Source: Pedosphaera sp.
Lineage (GTDB): Bacteria; Verrucomicrobiota; Verrucomicrobiia; Limisphaerales; SXQI01
Assembly (NCBI GenBank): GCA_025359965.1
Contig: JANYDC010000119.1
Span: forward strand, 1-64,000
DNA length: 64,000 nt
Direction: 5' to 3'
Positions 16,507 through 23,969 of this stretch are shown piece after piece. Below the pieces are notes generated by a model. It was given only the letters and a program-made list of their open reading frames with translations, was not told the DNA's origin and did not search any database. The position numbers and the translations under genes were made by a program. How positions within the stretch are numbered: the first letter of the stretch is position 1; each line of letters starts with the position of its first letter.

Positions 16507-17697
16507 TTAACTCAATTTGTCCACCGGGGTTTCCGCTACCCCTGGTAATGCTTGGATAAAAACAGTGTCTCCGATCGACTTGAGGGCACGGAAATTATTC
16601 AGGCGCTCGATCATGATCGCGGAAAGCTTGGTCCCGCTCGCAACAATGAGCATCCCTTCCGTCATTTTGAGATCCTGCGCCAACACATGCCCCTCCTGTA
16701 ACTCGTTGATGCGGATCGATAGGGGACCAAGCTTGGCAGCAACAGCCTCGGGCAGACTAATGTCGAAATCTTTACAGGCCGCAGCCAGTACCAAGGGATC
16801 ATAACGTCCGGGGTTCTTGTCCATCTGGTCAAGAGCCGCCGCCTTGGTAACTCCACGCCCCTCCAAATCAACCAGATCGAAAATCACCTTCAAAATTCTG
16901 GCGCCGACGGGAATTTGCTCACCAAAAAGGGAGTCATCGGGAAAGCCGCCACCATCAAAATCCTTCGCCTGATAACGAACGATTCGGGCAACTTTTTCCA
17001 GTCGGGGAATCTTCTCAAGAAGATCGGCACCGACCGCAGGAACGCGTTGCAGCATTTGCTTCTCGGTCACGCTAAGGGCAAGTCCGGATCTTTCCTTAAG
17101 AAGCACCGTTGCCGGAATAGTTGTACGGCCAATGGAGGCCAGCATCGAGGCAAGCTCTAACTCCCACGCCTGCCCGTTTTTCAGCGATTTGGTAAAACAT
17201 TCCACATAATCGCGGATCTTATGGGCACGCGTAAACGACTGGGGATCGATAGTCGCGAGAATTTCTGTCAACACCTTGACGGCGCCATTGAGGGTGCCTT
17301 CCAACAGTTTTCGTTCGGCGCTTATCAGCCTGTATTGCTCAAGGCTGCCGTCGAGTGCCTGGGTTAACGTCTCCAGCGGACAGGGTTTGCTCAGAAAGCG
17401 GAAGATATGCCCTTCATTGACAGCATCCATCGCCGTTTTCTGGTCAGCATTGCCCGTAAGCATGACTCTCACCGTTTCAGGCGAACGGTTTTCCACAGCC
17501 TTAAGAAACTCAATGCCGTTCATACCCGGCATTTGCATGTCGGCCACAACGACCGCAAAAGGTCCCTGGCTCTTGATTGCCTCCAGACCCGCTTCGCCGC
17601 CCAGGGCGATTGTGAGGTCAAACCGCTTGCGCAGATTGCGCTGGATGCCCTCCAGCAGGTTCGGCTCATCATCAACACAAAGTATTCGTTTGCTCAT
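16507..17697 (-). CDS. Response regulator with degenerate HD-GYP domain
   Basis: Protein of 396 aa, last gene of the signalling operon. An N-terminal receiver domain is complete (CVDDE acidic pair, phospho-acceptor in VVVADMQMPGMNG, FLSKPC lysine). Behind it is an HD-GYP fold in which most catalytic residues are gone: the usual LLHDIGKIGIP reads MLASIGRTTIP, HPEIGAEIL reads VPAVGADLL, and HHERWDGSGYP reads YQAKDFDGGGFP. The usual C-terminal extension follows (INELQEGHVLAQDLKMTEG). Loss of the metal ligands argues against c-di-GMP hydrolysis and suggests a protein- or nucleotide-binding output. The ATG at 17697 places MSKRILCVDDE at the N-terminus. Confidence 0.85.
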   Translation of the reverse strand: MSKRILCVDDEPNLLEGIQRNLRKRFDLTIALGGEAGLEAIKSQGPFAVVVADMQMPGMNGIEFLKAVENRSPETVRVMLTGNADQKTAMDAVNEGHIFRFLSKPCPLETLTQALDGSLEQYRLISAERKLLEGTLNGAVKVLTEILATIDPQSFTRAHKIRDYVECFTKSLKNGQAWELELASMLASIGRTTIPATVLLKERSGLALSVTEKQMLQRVPAVGADLLEKIPRLEKVARIVRYQAKDFDGGGFPDDSLFGEQIPVGARILKVIFDLVDLEGRGVTKAAALDQMDKNPGRYDPLVLAAACKDFDISLPEAVAAKLGPLSIRINELQEGHVLAQDLKMTEGMLIVASGTKLSAIMIERLNNFRALKSIGDTVFIQALPGVAETPVDKLS

Positions 17698-17711
17698 GGA
17701 AATTTGATATA

Positions 17712-18923
17712 TCAACCGGTTTTTCTTGAGAACATTTCACGACAAGTCACATCCCACTTGGGCAGGCGATCTTCCAAACTCAGCGCCGCGAGATAGTCCC
17801 TATCTAGGCGGGGCGACGGCACTGGGCGAGGGGAGGAGACGTACTGGTGAGCAAAAAAATCTGCCACATGCACAGCCGTCAAAGCGCCAAACTTGCTGTG
17901 AACAGCACTGCTCGGAGAATGATGAAGGGAAACTGCTTCCACAACTACAGATGGCAATCCCCATAATCCAAGTAGATACCCTCCCACCCGGTCATGACTC
18001 GAACCAAACACTTCGCACTCAGCTTCGCTTACTCCCATCGACCCGGCCAGCATAAGTTCAGCCACACGGTTCATCTCCCCGGGAAAATTCATCATCAGAA
18101 CCAGTTTGCCGATATCGTGCAATATTCCTGATGTAAAAGACTCCTTCGCGCTTGCCCGGCTCGCATTTTCAGCCTGCATGATGGCTTCGGCCATTCCGCT
18201 CACGACCAGACTGTGATTCCTTAGCCTGTCTAGAGCGCATTCCGCCTTCCCGGCCTTCTCAAACTGGGAAAAAACATGGAACGAAAGCACCAGCGACTTC
18301 AGCACGTCGATCCCAAGGTAGGATGCCGCTTCGGCAGGATCTGAAACCTTATGGCTTAGGCCGAAAAACGCAGAGTTGGTGAGGCTAAGGATTTTGGCGG
18401 TCATGCCTATGTCTTTGGCAATGATGGCACCTATCTCATCCATCGAAACCTCGGGATCTTTGAGCATTTCATTGATCTTTAAATACAGTGTCGGAACACT
18501 GGGAAGACAGTTGATGCGGCCGATCAGCGACATCAACCGCTCATTGGTCATGGTCAGATTGGGGTCTGTGGCCCGAACGAGCACGGTCTTCAGTATTTCC
18601 GCCTCGCAGGGTTTGGCAAGGTACTGGTGGGCCAGCCCCACACTCTGCAAAACGAGCTGCCTCTCGGCGTGCCCGGAGAGAATCAGCCTCACTGTCTTGG
18701 GGAACCTATCTTTGACCTGCCTCAAAAGCTCCACCCCGTTCATTCCCGGCATTAGCATGTCCGTAACGACAAGATCAAACGGAAGCTCGGCCATTCGGGT
18801 AAGGGCCTTGTGACCGCTATCCAGAAATTCCATATCCCATTCCTGGCGCATGACGCGGAGAGACCGTTGCAATCCCTGCAGGACCAACTCCTCATCATCG
18901 ACGAAAAGAATTCGCTTTTTCAC
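17712..18923 (-). CDS. Response regulator with HDOD output domain
   Basis: Protein of 403 aa. The receiver domain (residues 1-120) has FVDDEE, VVTDMLMPGMNG and LAKPC. An HDOD domain follows (about 135-330: INCLPSVPTLYLKINEML, TSGILHDIGKLVLMMNFP). HDOD proteins are signalling scaffolds that usually do not hydrolyse nucleotides. The start codon is GTG, overlapping the stop of the histidine kinase before it as GTGA, which implies coupled translation. Together with the two kinases and the next regulator it probably forms one phosphorelay. Confidence 0.88.
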   Translation of the reverse strand: MKKRILFVDDEELVLQGLQRSLRVMRQEWDMEFLDSGHKALTRMAELPFDLVVTDMLMPGMNGVELLRQVKDRFPKTVRLILSGHAERQLVLQSVGLAHQYLAKPCEAEILKTVLVRATDPNLTMTNERLMSLIGRINCLPSVPTLYLKINEMLKDPEVSMDEIGAIIAKDIGMTAKILSLTNSAFFGLSHKVSDPAEAASYLGIDVLKSLVLSFHVFSQFEKAGKAECALDRLRNHSLVVSGMAEAIMQAENASRASAKESFTSGILHDIGKLVLMMNFPGEMNRVAELMLAGSMGVSEAECEVFGSSHDRVGGYLLGLWGLPSVVVEAVSLHHSPSSAVHSKFGALTAVHVADFFAHQYVSSPRPVPSPRLDRDYLAALSLEDRLPKWDVTCREMFSRKTG

Positions 18924-19912
18924 GCGGCCTTCCTTTCCTTCCGTTCCGTTCTGGGGTGGATGGGAATGCGAATGATGAATGTGGTCCCCCGCCCGCTCTC
19001 CGTCTCGAAGCAGATGGTGCCGCTGTGTTTGTCGACCACCACCGAGTGGGCAATGGCCAATCCCTGTCCTGTCCCCTTGCCCACCCCTTTGGTGGTAAAA
19101 AACGGCTCGAAAATTTTCGCGCGCGCCTTCTCTGGTATGCCGGTGCCGGAATCACTGATCCGAATCTCCGCCATCTCTCCGCATTGCCGGGTTTTGATGG
19201 TGATCAGTCCCTTGCCCTTGCTGCCGTCGCCCACTACATCGCCAATGGCGTGCGCGGCATTGACCACAATGCTCAGCACGGCTTGGTTGATTTCCCCGGG
19301 CAGACAGGCCACTCCGGGAAGGTTCGAATCAAATTCAGTCACAACTTCGGCGACATACCGCCACTCATGTCGGCACACTGTGACAGTGCTCTCGATGGCC
19401 TGATTCAAATTAATGACCGTTTTCTCATCGGAGCCAGGATGTGAAAACTCTTTCATGGCACGAACGATGTGCGCGACGCGCTCTACTCCATCGATCGACT
19501 GCTGGATGGCCTTGGGAATCTCCCCCGTCAGATAATCCACATCTGCGATTCTTACAGCCTCCTCCACTTCGGCAATCAACTCCGGACTTACCTTCCCTGA
19601 TTTGGCGGCTTGAAGGAGTTCAGCCTGGAGAAGGAGAACATTTTTCAAATCACCAAAGGCATCCCTCAGAAAACGAGTGTTATCGCCTATGTATTGGGTA
19701 GGGGTATTGATTTCGTGGGCAATGCCGGCGGCCAGCTGCCCGATTGTCTCCAATTTTTGCGCGTGGCGAAGCTGGATCTCCATCTGCTGCCGAGCCTCCT
19801 CCCCCTGCTTCCGCTCGGAAATATCCCTCGCGGCCTGCATCACATATTGGACTTCCCCATCCTCCCCCCGCCACCACCAAGGTGTGGGACTCAAAAACGC
19901 GCCAATTCCCAT
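18920..19912 (-). CDS. Histidine kinase part of a frame-split REC-PAS-kinase
   Basis: This frame encodes the C-terminal half of what looks like one hybrid protein. It carries the last strand of a PAS/PAC domain (GEDGEVQYVMQAARDISERK), the phospho-acceptor box (LETIGQLAAGIAHEINTPTQ), and an ATPase domain with N box (NQAVLSIVVNAAHAIGD), G1 (ISDSGTGIP), F (FEPFFTTK) and G2 (GTGQGLAIAHS) motifs. The first 15 or so residues of the open frame are out-of-frame PAS sequence, so no true start is evident here. Deleting one base from the six-G run at 19864-19869 joins it to the receiver-PAS frame upstream. The kinase core itself looks intact. Confidence 0.8.
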   Translation of the reverse strand: MGIGAFLSPTPWWWRGEDGEVQYVMQAARDISERKQGEEARQQMEIQLRHAQKLETIGQLAAGIAHEINTPTQYIGDNTRFLRDAFGDLKNVLLLQAELLQAAKSGKVSPELIAEVEEAVRIADVDYLTGEIPKAIQQSIDGVERVAHIVRAMKEFSHPGSDEKTVINLNQAIESTVTVCRHEWRYVAEVVTEFDSNLPGVACLPGEINQAVLSIVVNAAHAIGDVVGDGSKGKGLITIKTRQCGEMAEIRISDSGTGIPEKARAKIFEPFFTTKGVGKGTGQGLAIAHSVVVDKHSGTICFETESGRGTTFIIRIPIHPRTERKERKAA

Positions 19913-20723
19913 CCTTGTGGCGGATGCGGTACTCTATGACGCTGCTTGTCCCATCCACAAATCCGGCGTTTACTGAATCCACCACCTTTTGCTGGTCGTC
20001 CTTGTGGACATGCTCCATGTCCCACATATCGGAATCGTCAACAGCAGAGTACCCAAGTTCAACCCTCGTGGAGCAGGTGTCGTAAAGATGTTTTCCATTG
20101 GCGTCGAGAATCGAGATCATATCCGCCGCGTTTTCCGCAATGATACGCAATATCCCTTCACGCTCACTCAAACTTGCCGTACGCTCTGCAACCAAGCGGT
20201 CAAGCTCCCCGATTTGCCCCTTTACCTGCTGCGACAAATTCCATTTTGCCGATAGGGCGCTGGCTAGCAGCAGCACCTCCACAGGGTCAAAAGGTTTCTT
20301 GAGAACCACCAACCGGTCGGACTGGCCAACCCTTTCCAGCATTTCGTCCCACGAATAATCAGAGTAGGCAGTGCATATCACTACTTCCAAATCGGGGCAT
20401 ATCTCCCATATCTTTGAAATTGTTTCAACGCCATCCCATCCTGGTGGCATCCGCATATCGATAAAGGCCATCGCATAAGGCCGATTTTCCTGGAGTGCCT
20501 GCTGAACATGCTCGAATCCCTCCCTGCCTTGCATCGCTGAGGTGATCTCAAAATGAGGAATGGGAGGGGTATCGCTTGGCCCAAAAAGCGAACACTCTGC
20601 GGCCTGAATCGCACTGATGTCTTTCGGGATCGGCATTAAAATTTTGCGAAAGTCGTCATGGATCGCGCGGCTGTCGTCAATGATCAGTATGCGTCTGTTT
20701 GAAAAGGGTGTGACGGGGCTCAT
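19680..20723 (-). CDS. Receiver-PAS part of a frame-split hybrid histidine kinase
   Basis: N-terminal half of the split protein. A receiver domain (ILIIDDSRAIHDDF, AFIDMRMPPGWDG, VVLKKPFDP) is followed by a coiled linker and a PAS domain (IIAENAADMISILDANGKHL to NWRVFESHTLVVAG). After that glycine the frame runs into unrelated Gly- and Arg-rich residues, and the natural continuation GEDGEVQYVMQ is found in the +1 frame. The true domain sequence therefore ends near 19870. The ATG overlaps the stop of the upstream kinase by one base (TAATG). Similar receiver-first kinases often pair with HDOD regulators such as the next gene. Confidence 0.75.
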   Translation of the reverse strand: MSPVTPFSNRRILIIDDSRAIHDDFRKILMPIPKDISAIQAAECSLFGPSDTPPIPHFEITSAMQGREGFEHVQQALQENRPYAMAFIDMRMPPGWDGVETISKIWEICPDLEVVICTAYSDYSWDEMLERVGQSDRLVVLKKPFDPVEVLLLASALSAKWNLSQQVKGQIGELDRLVAERTASLSEREGILRIIAENAADMISILDANGKHLYDTCSTRVELGYSAVDDSDMWDMEHVHKDDQQKVVDSVNAGFVDGTSSVIEYRIRHKDGNWRVFESHTLVVAGGGWGSPICDAGREGYFRAEAGGGGSAADGDPASPRAKIGDNRAAGRRHCPRNQYPYPIHRR

Positions 20724-23107
20724 TATATTTCGTCCTGTTTGTTCAGTGGCAGATCAAGCACGAATAGGGCACCCCTGCCGGGACCATTACTCTGTGCTGT
20801 TAATACGCCTCCCATTTCCTTGGCGGCCAGGGCACCGCTGTGAAGCCCGAAGCCATGACCATCCTTCCTGGTAGTGAAACCGTGGTTAAAAATCCGAGTG
20901 AGGTTGTCGTCAGAAATGCCCACGCCCGTGTCCGCAACAGAGATTTGAAGCCGCTTGCCGGTATCTATCGCGCTCACTGTCACACGCCTTTCCTCCTTCC
21001 CCGACTCTTCGCAGGCGTGCTTGGCGTTTGCCACCAGATTGACCAGAATTTGCAGTAGTTTGTGCTTGTCTGTCCGGATGACCGGGAGATCCGTGAACTC
21101 GCGCACCATCTCAACCTCGTGTCGAGCAAAGGAAGCTTCGTTCATTCGCAGCGTGTCTTCCAGCAGTTCCACAACATCAACCGCCTCGCTGATTCCGGTA
21201 ACCTTCGCATAGTTTTGCTGCATTGAGACAATCGCCTTTATGTGGTCCACATTCTTTTGCAAGGAGGCAAGCTCCCCAAGAATGTCGTTTCTCTCCGCCT
21301 CCAGATGATCCGCAAGGGCGCTAAGAAATCCCGGCACCTGCCGCCCCTTGGCATCCAGAGTGAGGAAAGCACCGATATCCTCCTTGTGTTCCTCCAACAT
21401 TGTTGCGATCCGCCCAATGCTGGCTGACTTTGATTTCCGTACCTTGTCCGATGCGATCGACGCTGACACGTTTACGCTGTTCAGCACATTCCCCACGTTG
21501 TGCAGCACCCCGGTGGCAACCTCGGCCATGCCGGCCATGCGCGAGACCTTCAACAGATCCTCATGCAAACGGGCGAGATTGGCCTCAGCCTGCTTCCGCT
21601 CGGTAATATCCTCGGAAATGCCCAATAGGTAGGCTGCCTTGCCCTTGCTATCGAATATGGGCACTTTTTTCGTGTGCAGAATCCTGGTGCCCAAATGCGG
21701 GGTTTGCAGGGTTTCCTCAGGGATATCCAGAACATCCCCTTTGATCAGTGTTTCGCGGTCTTTCAGCGTAAAATAGTCGGCTTGCTCCGGCGGAAAAATG
21801 TCATGATCGTTTTTGCCCACCAGCGCTGTTGATTTCAATCCGTGCATTTGTTCATTGGCCCGGTTCCAAAGGATGATCCGCAAATCCTTGGATTCCTTGA
21901 GAAACACGCCGATGGGAAGGCTCTCAAGGACTGAATTAAGTAGTGCCTGCGTCTGATATAGTGAGTTCTCTTTCAATCTAGCCTCGGTGACGTCGCTTGA
22001 AACAGCGAGTTGGGCTGCAATTGTCCCCCCTGCATCCAGTAGCGGGCAGGCCCGTGTCCTTATCCACCTTCTGGTTCCCTTCAAACCTGCCACCTCGAAC
22101 TCCGCCACCATCGTTTCTCCTTGGAAAACCGCCTGGTGCAAATTCCTGAACACCGCATGACTCTCTGGCACGATCAGATCGTAGATTGAATGCCCCCGAA
22201 CCTGGTCGAGATGCTCCGCCTCCACCAATCGCAGCCCTGCCGGATTCATGTCCAATACCGTGCCATCCTCAGAAATCTGTTGCACGCACTCAGGTTCCGA
22301 CTCAAGAACGGAACGCAAGCGGTGCTCGCTGGTCTGCAGGCTTTCATGAGCTTCGGCCAGCGCACTATTCGAGGCCTTAAGTTCAGCGGCGCGCTGTTCA
22401 ACCCGCATCTCCAAAGAATCCTGGGTCTCGCGCATCGCCTTCTCCGCCCTCAACCAGATGGCGATGTCTGCCGTCATTTTGCGGGTCACCAGCGCCCCGC
22501 CGCTCAGCGTCAGAATAAATCCAAGGACAAGAAAATATGAGACCTGTCGGCGCGAAGACACATAAATGCCTTCGGCTGTGTGGGCGGCCTTTTCCATGTC
22601 CTCGTTCTGCAACTCAGCCAATGCCTCCCACAAACGGTTATGCGCATTCAAAAGATCCGCCATTTTGCGGATGTTTTTATCCAGGGCATGCTGATCGCCG
22701 ACCTCCAATAGTCCCAGGGCGCTGGCGTAGCTTGCGTTGCAAAGCACAAGGCTGGATTCTATCTCAGCCACGAGAGCACTCTCATCGGCGGAAGCCGGGG
22801 CCAGCGAAATCTCCCGCAGCATCTGCTCCTCCTTAACAAGGTTATTCTGACAGTTTGCAAGCAAGGATCGCGCTTCGTCCCCATCTTGTTCCAGAAAAAA
22901 CCGGAGTGTATCCCTGCTGTTAGCATTGGAGTAGCGCAGACCATTGTGCGAAGCCTTCCGCTTGTTCCAATGCCCCTCCATTATCTCCTTAACACCCTGG
23001 TTGATCAATGCCATGCGACTTAGACCAAACCAGCCACTGGCCAGCAGAATAGTCAGTACCAGCCCGAAAGTAAGGCTCAGCATCTGCGTGGCATGGCGTG
23101 CGTTCAT
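20723..23107 (-). CDS. Membrane histidine kinase with two PAS domains
   Basis: Sensor kinase of 794 aa and first gene of the signalling operon. Residues 10-30 and about 190-207 are membrane helices around a helical extracytoplasmic sensor like 4HB_MCP. Two PAS domains follow (about 260-375 and 390-505, ending SSDVTEARLKE and SEDITERKQAE). The phospho-acceptor His536 lies in VATGVLHNVGNVLNSVN, the LHNVGN-type H box rather than the common HEI(R/N)(N/T)P. N (LVNLVANAKHA), G1 (VADTGVGIS), F (FNHGFTTRK) and G2 (GFGLHSGALAAKEMGG) boxes are all present. Its ligand is unknown. Confidence 0.88.
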   Translation of the reverse strand: MNARHATQMLSLTFGLVLTILLASGWFGLSRMALINQGVKEIMEGHWNKRKASHNGLRYSNANSRDTLRFFLEQDGDEARSLLANCQNNLVKEEQMLREISLAPASADESALVAEIESSLVLCNASYASALGLLEVGDQHALDKNIRKMADLLNAHNRLWEALAELQNEDMEKAAHTAEGIYVSSRRQVSYFLVLGFILTLSGGALVTRKMTADIAIWLRAEKAMRETQDSLEMRVEQRAAELKASNSALAEAHESLQTSEHRLRSVLESEPECVQQISEDGTVLDMNPAGLRLVEAEHLDQVRGHSIYDLIVPESHAVFRNLHQAVFQGETMVAEFEVAGLKGTRRWIRTRACPLLDAGGTIAAQLAVSSDVTEARLKENSLYQTQALLNSVLESLPIGVFLKESKDLRIILWNRANEQMHGLKSTALVGKNDHDIFPPEQADYFTLKDRETLIKGDVLDIPEETLQTPHLGTRILHTKKVPIFDSKGKAAYLLGISEDITERKQAEANLARLHEDLLKVSRMAGMAEVATGVLHNVGNVLNSVNVSASIASDKVRKSKSASIGRIATMLEEHKEDIGAFLTLDAKGRQVPGFLSALADHLEAERNDILGELASLQKNVDHIKAIVSMQQNYAKVTGISEAVDVVELLEDTLRMNEASFARHEVEMVREFTDLPVIRTDKHKLLQILVNLVANAKHACEESGKEERRVTVSAIDTGKRLQISVADTGVGISDDNLTRIFNHGFTTRKDGHGFGLHSGALAAKEMGGVLTAQSNGPGRGALFVLDLPLNKQDEI

Positions 23108-23380
23108 ATCTGTTTACGGTTGGCTGACCATTTCAGCCACAGAGCATGCAAGCGTCCGTCATCAAAAAAATATTTCCAGCCATTCTGGACTTCCACGGCT
23201 TTTCAAAAATTCTTCCCAAGGATTAAATATCTGATGCCTGCATCCACCCTTCCCCAGTACGAAAAGGCTGTAACGACCACTCGACATGTTCTAACGGAGA
23301 ATATCGGTAGAATTTAGCCCGGCATGAAGAGGAGACCTTTCCTGACATTGGGAGTCCTGCTTCTGGGCCTCGCTTAACAA
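23108..23380. other. Intergenic stretch without a supported gene
   Basis: About 270 bases between the kinase start and the flavodoxin-like gene end. The only coding-like item is an 18-codon plus-strand frame at 23324-23377 (MKRRPFLTLGVLLLGLA), which looks like a signal-peptide beginning without a body. No hairpin terminator was evident. Confidence 0.5.
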
Positions 23381-23938
23381 TCAACCAGGACGCAGTCGTT
23401 CCCCCAGCTTATTGCCGGGATGCTCCCCTTTTCGACCATGCACATAAACCGCCGTCCATTCCGCCAGACGCTGCCCCAAAAGTCGGCAAACCGCTTGCGC
23501 TTCATCCGATCTTGGCTCCTTCGCCACAACCGCCCCGTAATGAGGTGTCAGCATTTTAGAAGCGTAATCTGTAACTCCGAAGACTAGAAATCCGAAGTTC
23601 ATCAGCACTGTTGAAATGGATTGGCAGGCCAGTTCCATCCCCCCTCCCCATCCACCGGCGGAACTAAAGGCACAGGCGATTTTGCCATCCACTTTCATCC
23701 AATGCGGGCCCATCGTCTCATCCCAAAACCGTTTCATTTTCCACGATAATAAGCCCATATTGGTGGGGCTGCCCACCGCCAAGCCGTCGCACCAAAGCAC
23801 GTCGTCGGCAGTAGCTTCATCCACTGATCTAAGGCGCACTTCGGTATCAGGAATGCGTTGGACACCCTCCGCCACCAGTGCCGCCATCGCTGCAACATTG
23901 CCGGTTTGGGAATCGTAAAGAACAAGAACGCGGTTCAT
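23381..23938 (-). CDS. Flavodoxin-like / NAD(P)H:quinone oxidoreductase family protein
   Basis: Flavodoxin-fold protein of 185 aa. The N-terminal FMN phosphate loop reads LVLYDSQTGNVAAMAALVAEG. It is followed by DGLAVGSPTNMGLLSWKMKRFWDE and the isoalloxazine-side loop CAFSSAGGWGGGMELACQSI, both typical of the WrbA/flavodoxin family. The ATG at 23938 puts the FMN loop at the N-terminus; the frame extends 46 codons upstream into the GH42 gene. It lies 31 bases after that gene on the same strand. A quinone-reducing or electron-transfer role is likely. Confidence 0.85.
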   Translation of the reverse strand: MNRVLVLYDSQTGNVAAMAALVAEGVQRIPDTEVRLRSVDEATADDVLWCDGLAVGSPTNMGLLSWKMKRFWDETMGPHWMKVDGKIACAFSSAGGWGGGMELACQSISTVLMNFGFLVFGVTDYASKMLTPHYGAVVAKEPRSDEAQAVCRLLGQRLAEWTAVYVHGRKGEHPGNKLGERLRPG

Positions 23939-23969
23939 GCGTTCATTTTTGAAGGGATACCCGCGAATG

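Noticed and set aside
23324..23377. 18-codon plus-strand frame resembling a signal peptide
   Set aside because: It ends right after the hydrophobic stretch and there is no body or strong ribosome site. It is noted only as a possible gene remnant.
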